Source: Mycobacteriales bacterium
GTDB lineage: Bacteria; Actinomycetota; Actinomycetes; Mycobacteriales; QHCD01
Length of the DNA: 33,030 nucleotides
Assembly: GCA_036497565.1 (NCBI GenBank)
Contig: DASXJE010000112.1
Location: forward strand, 1-33,030
Direction of reading: 5' to 3'
Both the position numbers and the translations under genes were made by a program. The notes below the pieces were generated by a model. The model saw nothing but the letters and a program-made list of their open reading frames with translations. It had not been told where the DNA came from and ran no database searches. This document shows positions 28,907 to 33,030 of this stretch, piece by piece (position 1 is the first letter of the stretch; every line of letters begins with the position of its first letter).

Positions 28907-29899
28907 GTGACGATGGCGGGCTCCTCGGTCGAGGCTGACGAGAGATCCGCCGCCGACGAGGCACATGAGCGGCGCTGGCGCACGATCCGCCGCCGGGCTG
29001 TGGTGGGTTACGCCCTCGTCCTGGTGATCTTCATCGTGACCGTCGGCGTACCGGAGGATCGCGAAGGCCTGCTGCTGTGGATCCTCGCCGCCCTCGGCAT
29101 CCGCTGCCTGGGGCGGGGCTGGGCCAGCTTCCGCCGGGTACTGATCGACTGGCTGCCCTTCACCGCGGTCCTCATCGCCTACGACTACACCCGCGGGATC
29201 GCCGACAACCTCGGCATCGCCACCCACGTCATCGAGCCCGCACACGCCGACATGTGGCTGTTCCACGGCGTCCTGCCGACGTACTGGCTGCAGCAGCACC
29301 TCTTCGTCCCCGGGCATCCGCGGTGGTACGACGCGGTCGTCACCCTCGTCTACACCTCCCACTTCCTCGTCACCCCGATCGCGGCGGTGATCCTGTGGGT
29401 GCGCAACCGGCAACGCTGGGTCGGCTTCATCACCCGGATCATCGTGCTCTCGCTGGCCGGGCTGCTGACCTACGTGCTCTACCCGATGGCCCCGCCGTGG
29501 TACGCCGCCCGCGCGGGCCTGATCGAGCCGGTCCGGCGGATCTCCTCGGTCGGCTGGCAGGTGCTCGGCCTCAACCACGCCGGCAGCGTCCTGGCCGGCG
29601 CGCAGGCCTCGGTCAACGCCGTCGCGGCCATGCCGTCCCTGCACACCGCGACCGCCACGCTGATCGCGCTTTACTTCATCCCGCGGGCTCCGTGGTGGGG
29701 CAAGATCCTGCTCGCCTGCTACCCGCTGCTCATGGGCCTGGCGCTCGTCTACTCCGGTGAGCACTACGTCCTCGACCTGCTCTTCGGCTACGTCTACGCC
29801 GTCGTGGTGATGGTCGTGGTCGGTGCGGGGGAGCGATGGTGGGCCGGCCGCCGACGTCATCGGCAGACCCTCTCGCCGGGAGCGGTGTCGCAGAGTTAG
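28907..29899 (+). CDS. PAP2-superfamily membrane enzyme (inositol phosphorylceramide synthase-like)
   Basis: A 330-residue membrane protein with about six hydrophobic segments. The PAP2 active-site motifs are visible: PSLH at 243-246 and SGEHYVLD at 283-290, giving the two catalytic His residues and an Asp. YPMAPPWY at 192-199 is typical of the AUR1/PAP2_3 branch. These enzymes transfer or remove lipid-linked phosphate groups; the exact substrate is unknown, with a phosphoinositol or phospholipid headgroup likely. The soluble N-terminus is ~28 residues, polar and charged. The GTG at 28907 is supported by the near-consensus -10. It follows the sirtuin after 34 bases. Confidence 0.85.
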   Translation: MTMAGSSVEADERSAADEAHERRWRTIRRRAVVGYALVLVIFIVTVGVPEDREGLLLWILAALGIRCLGRGWASFRRVLIDWLPFTAVLIAYDYTRGIADNLGIATHVIEPAHADMWLFHGVLPTYWLQQHLFVPGHPRWYDAVVTLVYTSHFLVTPIAAVILWVRNRQRWVGFITRIIVLSLAGLLTYVLYPMAPPWYAARAGLIEPVRRISSVGWQVLGLNHAGSVLAGAQASVNAVAAMPSLHTATATLIALYFIPRAPWWGKILLACYPLLMGLALVYSGEHYVLDLLFGYVYAVVVMVVVGAGERWWAGRRRHRQTLSPGAVSQS

Positions 29900-29932
29900 C
29901 GTGGGCCACGCTCCCGGCAGGAGAGGCTCGTC

Positions 29933-31471
29933 ATGCACGTTCCGCTGACCACGCAGGATTTCCTCGACCGCGGCGCGGCGGTCTACCCGCAACGCACCGC
30001 GATCGTCGACGAACCCGACCAGCCGGCGGAGGGGCTGCGCTCGCCCACGTTCGCCGAGCTCGAGTCCCGGGTCCGGGCGACCCAGGCCGGCCTCGACGCC
30101 CTCGGTGTCGGGGAGGGCGAACGGGTCGCCGTCGTCAGCCACAACGCGGGCCGCCTGCTGGAGCTGCTCTACGCCGTCCCGTCCTCGGGCCGGATCCTGG
30201 TCCCGATCAACTTCCGGCTGCGGCCGGACGAGATCGACTACATCGTGGCCAACAGCGGCGCCGACGTGCTGCTCGTCGACCCCGAGCTCGCCGAGCGGCT
30301 GGAACGCGTCAAGGTCAGGCACCGGTTCGTCCTCGGCCGCCCGAGCGACGAACATCTGCTCCGCTTCGACCGCGAGCCCCGCGGCTGGTCGGCACCGGAC
30401 GAGGACGCGACCGCCACCATCAACTACACCAGCGGCACCACCGCCCGACCCAAGGGCGTCGAGCTCACCCACCGCAACATCTGGACCAACGCGGTGACCT
30501 TCGGGCTGCACACCACCGCGAACGACCGCGACGTCTACCTGCACACGCTCCCGATGTTCCACTGCAACGGCTGGGGGATGCTCTACACCACCGCGGGCCT
30601 CGGCATCCCGCAGATCGTGCTGCGCAAGGTCGACGGCACGGAGATCCTGCGCCGGGTGCAGCGCCACGGCGTCACCCTCATGTGCGGCGCACCGGCGGTC
30701 TGGAACGCCGTACTCGATGCGGCCACGGCGTGGGACGGCGAGATCCCCGGTCGAGGCCGGGTGCGACTGGTCTGCGCCGGCGCGCCTCCGCCGTCGCGCA
30801 CCATCGAGCGGATCGAGACCGAGCTCGGCTGGGAGTTCATCCAGATCTACGGACTCACCGAGACGTCGCCGCTGCTGACCATCAACCGGCGGCGGGCCGA
30901 GGACGACGAGTTGCCCGCGGCCGAGCGGGCCAAGCGGCTGTCCCGGGCGGGGGTGCCGGCGCTCGGCGTCCAGGTCGCGATCAGTGACACCGGGGAGGTT
31001 CTCGCCCGGTCCAACGTCGTCCTCGGCGGCTATTGGGACAACCCGGCGGCGTCGGCCGAGGCGCTCGACGGCGGCTGGTTCCACACCGGCGACGGCGGAT
31101 ACGTCGACGAGGAAGGGTTTCTCGCGATCTCCGACCGGATGAAGGACGTCATCATCACCGGCGGGGAGAACGTCTCCTCGATCGAGGTGGAGGACTGCGT
31201 CTTCTCCCACCCGGCCGTCGCCGAGGTCGCGGTGATCGGGGTCCCGGACGAGAAGTGGGGCGAGACGGTCAAGGCGCTCGTCGTCCTGGTCGACGGGGCG
31301 AAGGTCGACGAGGCCGAGATCATCGGGCACTGCAAGGCCCGGATGGCCGGCTTCAAGGCCCCGACGTCGGTCGAGTTCCGCGATGAGATCCCGCGCACGG
31401 CGACCGGCAAGGTCCAGAAATTCGCCCTTCGCGCCGCGTACTGGGACGACCGGGAGCGTCGAGTCAACTAA
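29933..31471 (+). CDS. AMP-binding acyl-CoA synthetase (fatty acid-CoA ligase)
   Basis: A 512-residue ANL-superfamily ligase that activates a carboxylic acid as an acyl-AMP and then a CoA thioester. The P-loop motif is YTSGTTARPKGVELTH, followed by the YGLTETSP motif, WFHTGDGGYVDEEG with the conserved Asp, SDRMKDVIITGGENVSSIEV hinge, and the C-terminal catalytic Lys in PRTATGKVQK. This Lys is the usual target of reversible acylation, making the nearby sirtuin a possible regulator. The chain length is not defined; medium to long acyl is likely. The ATG at 29933 has GGAGAGG ten bases upstream. Confidence 0.92.
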   Translation: MHVPLTTQDFLDRGAAVYPQRTAIVDEPDQPAEGLRSPTFAELESRVRATQAGLDALGVGEGERVAVVSHNAGRLLELLYAVPSSGRILVPINFRLRPDEIDYIVANSGADVLLVDPELAERLERVKVRHRFVLGRPSDEHLLRFDREPRGWSAPDEDATATINYTSGTTARPKGVELTHRNIWTNAVTFGLHTTANDRDVYLHTLPMFHCNGWGMLYTTAGLGIPQIVLRKVDGTEILRRVQRHGVTLMCGAPAVWNAVLDAATAWDGEIPGRGRVRLVCAGAPPPSRTIERIETELGWEFIQIYGLTETSPLLTINRRRAEDDELPAAERAKRLSRAGVPALGVQVAISDTGEVLARSNVVLGGYWDNPAASAEALDGGWFHTGDGGYVDEEGFLAISDRMKDVIITGGENVSSIEVEDCVFSHPAVAEVAVIGVPDEKWGETVKALVVLVDGAKVDEAEIIGHCKARMAGFKAPTSVEFRDEIPRTATGKVQKFALRAAYWDDRERRVN

Positions 31472-31647
31472 CGACACGCCGAAGTTTAAAGGCTTATGTC
31501 GGCATTATTCTCAATGTGACGGAAGTTTTCGGCGTTGCTTCTGGCGCCATTGTGACCAGTGGTGGCATTGTGACCGCTGGCACAGTTACGCATTGATGCC
31601 ATGGCCGAACGCTGAGTGCCAAACGGTGAGCCGGGGGTGGCCCGCTC
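31472..31647 (+). promoter_or_regulatory. AT-richer upstream region of the NlpC/P60 gene with repeated CATTGTGACC
   Basis: This 176-base gap is clearly less GC-rich than its surroundings. CATTGTGACC occurs at 31548-31557 and 31566-31575, 18 bases apart, and a related CAATGTGACG at 31512-31521. TATTCT (31506-31511) is a possible -10. Direct repeats suggest a regulator site. MtrA and Crp control ripA/rpf genes in other actinobacteria, but these repeats do not clearly match either site. No c-di-AMP riboswitch pattern was recognised. Confidence 0.4.
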
Positions 31648-33030
31648 GTGGAACGACGCAGCGCCAGAATGCTGGGGATCGCCCTGATCGGGGTCATCAC
31701 CCTCGCCGTACTCCCCGCCGAGGCGTTCGCAGCGCCGCACAACCCGTCGGACGGGCAGCTCGCCGCAGCCGCGCAGGCCAAGGCGGCGCGGGCCCGCGAC
31801 GTCGGGCGACTGCAGGGGATGGTGGCCAAGGCCGACGGCGACATCGCCCGGTTGGGCGCCGACGCCGAGCTGGCGGGCGAGCGCTACAACAAGGCGGTCG
31901 CGGACTACGGCGCCGCCCAGCAGCGGGCCGCCGAGGCGAAGGCCGCGGCGACCAAGGCGACCGCCAAGGTCTCGAGCGCTCGGTCGACCGTCGGGAAGTT
32001 CGCCCGCAGCAGCTATATGCAGGGCAGCATGCTCGGCTCCTCGACGGCGCTGCTCAGCTCCAGCGGACCCGCCGACCTCGTCGAGCGGGCCGGGCTGCTG
32101 CAGGCCGCGGGGGAGCACCATCTCAGCGTCCTGGACGGCTACCAGAGCGCGACCGTCGCCAAGGCCAACGCCGACTCGGCCGCCCGGTCGGCGGTCCGGG
32201 CGATGAGGGCCGCCAAGGCGACCGCGGCGGATGCCAAGGCCGCCGCCGAGGCGAAGGTCACGGCGGCGCGGACGCAGCTCGCCGCCCTGCAGGCCCGCAA
32301 GACCTCGCTCGAAGGCCAGCTCGTGCAGGCCCGCGCCCGGCTCGCCGGGCTGCAGAACGCCCGCCAGGCCTACCTCAACTGGAAACGCGAGCAGGAGGCC
32401 GCCGCCCGCCGGGCCGCCATCGCGCGGGCGAAGGCGGCCGCCGCCGCCCAGGCAGCGGCCGAGCAGGCGGCGGCCAACGCCCGCGCCGACGCGGCCGCGC
32501 GGGCCCGGGCGGCCGCCGCGGCGCAGTCCCGCGCGCAGGCGGCGTCCCAACAGGCAGCGTCCCAACAGGCGGCACCGCAACAGGCGGCACCGCAACAGGC
32601 GGCGCCAGCCGCGCCGGCCCTACCGGCCGCCCCGGCCGCGGTCACCATGAGCGCCGCGGTCAGCGCGGGATGGAGCGCCGACAAGGGCGCCGCCGCCGTC
32701 GCCGCTGCGATGCACTGGCTCGGCACGCCCTACGCCTGGTCCGGCGGGACGGCGTCCGGGCCGAGTTACGGCATAGCACCGGACACCGGGATCCTCGGCT
32801 TCGACTGCTCGGGGCTGGCGCTCTACGCCTGGGCGCAGGAGGGGGTCACGCTGCCCCACTTCAGTGGCTACCAGTACGACTCCGGGAGTCACCCGTCGAT
32901 GAACGACCTGATGCCGGGCGACCTGCTGTTCTGGTCCTACGACGGCACCCCGGCGAGCATCCACCACGTGGCGATCTACATCGGCGGCGGCCAGGTGCTC
33001 GAGGCACCCCAGAGCGGCGACGTCGTGAAG
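31648..33030 (+). CDS. Secreted NlpC/P60 peptidoglycan hydrolase, RipA-like (3' end beyond window)
   Basis: 461 residues are visible and the frame stays open to the window end. A signal peptide covers about residues 1-26, ending AEAFA-AP. Residues ~30-290 are Ala/Lys/Arg/Glu-rich and predicted to form long coiled coils, as in RipA. An Ala/Gln/Pro linker with four 15-base repeats follows. The NlpC/P60 domain begins near 345 (AMHWLGTPYAWSGG); the catalytic Cys is C387 (FDCSGLALYAW) and the catalytic His is H440 (HHVAIYIG). The third polar residue and stop lie outside. It should cleave D-Glu-mDAP bonds in peptidoglycan during cell separation. It matches the position of ripA downstream of aconitase. 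The GTG at 31648 has GGGGGTGG upstream. Confidence 0.9.
   Translation, partial: MERRSARMLGIALIGVITLAVLPAEAFAAPHNPSDGQLAAAAQAKAARARDVGRLQGMVAKADGDIARLGADAELAGERYNKAVADYGAAQQRAAEAKAAATKATAKVSSARSTVGKFARSSYMQGSMLGSSTALLSSSGPADLVERAGLLQAAGEHHLSVLDGYQSATVAKANADSAARSAVRAMRAAKATAADAKAAAEAKVTAARTQLAALQARKTSLEGQLVQARARLAGLQNARQAYLNWKREQEAAARRAAIARAKAAAAAQAAAEQAAANARADAAARARAAAAAQSRAQAASQQAASQQAAPQQAAPQQAAPAAPALPAAPAAVTMSAAVSAGWSADKGAAAVAAAMHWLGTPYAWSGGTASGPSYGIAPDTGILGFDCSGLALYAWAQEGVTLPHFSGYQYDSGSHPSMNDLMPGDLLFWSYDGTPASIHHVAIYIGGGQVLEAPQSGDVVK
32542..32601 (+). repeat. Four 15-base tandem repeats coding for A(S/P)QQA in the hydrolase linker
   Basis: Four units in frame, two GCGTCCCAACAGGC(A/G) and two GCACCGCAACAGGCG, encode residues 299-318. 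They form a flexible Gln/Ala/Pro linker between coiled coil and catalytic domain. Copy number probably varies between strains. Confidence 0.9.

Noticed and set aside
31472-31647. c-di-AMP (ydaO-type) riboswitch upstream of the NlpC/P60 gene
   Set aside because: Such riboswitches are common before actinobacterial cell-wall hydrolases, so it was looked for, but the conserved blocks were not found.

Overview
The window is about 33 kb of chromosome from a high-GC actinobacterium. The evidence is a very GC-biased third codon position, many GTG starts, several likely leaderless starts, and gene content and order that match the conserved ctaA - ABC - suf - ABC-F - small HTH - aconitase - NlpC/P60 block known from mycobacteria (Rv1456c to Rv1477 in M. 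tuberculosis, recalled rather than searched). A genus cannot be fixed from the sequence alone. No rRNA, tRNA, transposase, integrase, phage gene or CRISPR array was seen.

Layout. 1-218 (-): 5' end of a response regulator. 448-4875 (-): a run read right to left as ABC ATPase, ABC permease, heme A synthase CtaA and a DUF885 metallohydrolase-like protein. 5214-10836 (+): a complete five-gene family-5 oligopeptide/oligosaccharide importer (Tat-exported lipoprotein, two permeases, two ATPases) lying between the ABC pair and the suf genes, where mycobacteria have no such operon. 11054-17690 (+): a tightly overlapping SUF iron-sulfur operon, sufR-sufB-sufD-Rieske ferredoxin-sufC-sufS-sufU-sufT. 17751-19767 (+): a possible leader peptide and attenuator hairpin, an ABC-F ATPase and a 70-residue HTH protein. 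19834-22967 (+): an ABC exporter overlapping an MFS transporter. 22977-27971 (-): an atypical SDR, a secreted TIGR03118 protein and aconitase. 28087-33030 (+): sirtuin, PAP2-type membrane enzyme, acyl-CoA ligase, and a truncated RipA-like NlpC/P60 cell-wall hydrolase.

Functional links. SUF makes Fe-S clusters, and aconitase is a major client. CtaA feeds heme A to the aa3 oxidase. The distal end concerns envelope and lipid work (PAP2 enzyme, acyl-CoA ligase, peptidoglycan hydrolase). The importer operon looks like a local addition to a conserved housekeeping block.

The most unusual material is non-coding. Three intergenic regions hold clustered, exactly spaced palindromes with odd-length centres (loci at about 305-400, 10891-10945 and 25048-25234). 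In the third, two palindrome pairs share the same 51-base centre spacing and a similar 32-base spacer but have different stem sequences that change in concert. Other points are a six-codon leader ORF plus hairpin before the ABC-F gene, a triple hairpin-forming repeat that encodes the SufU C-terminus and abuts the sufT ribosome binding site, and an SDR lacking YxxxK. Most of the window is ordinary core genome, and no new multi-gene system is claimed.
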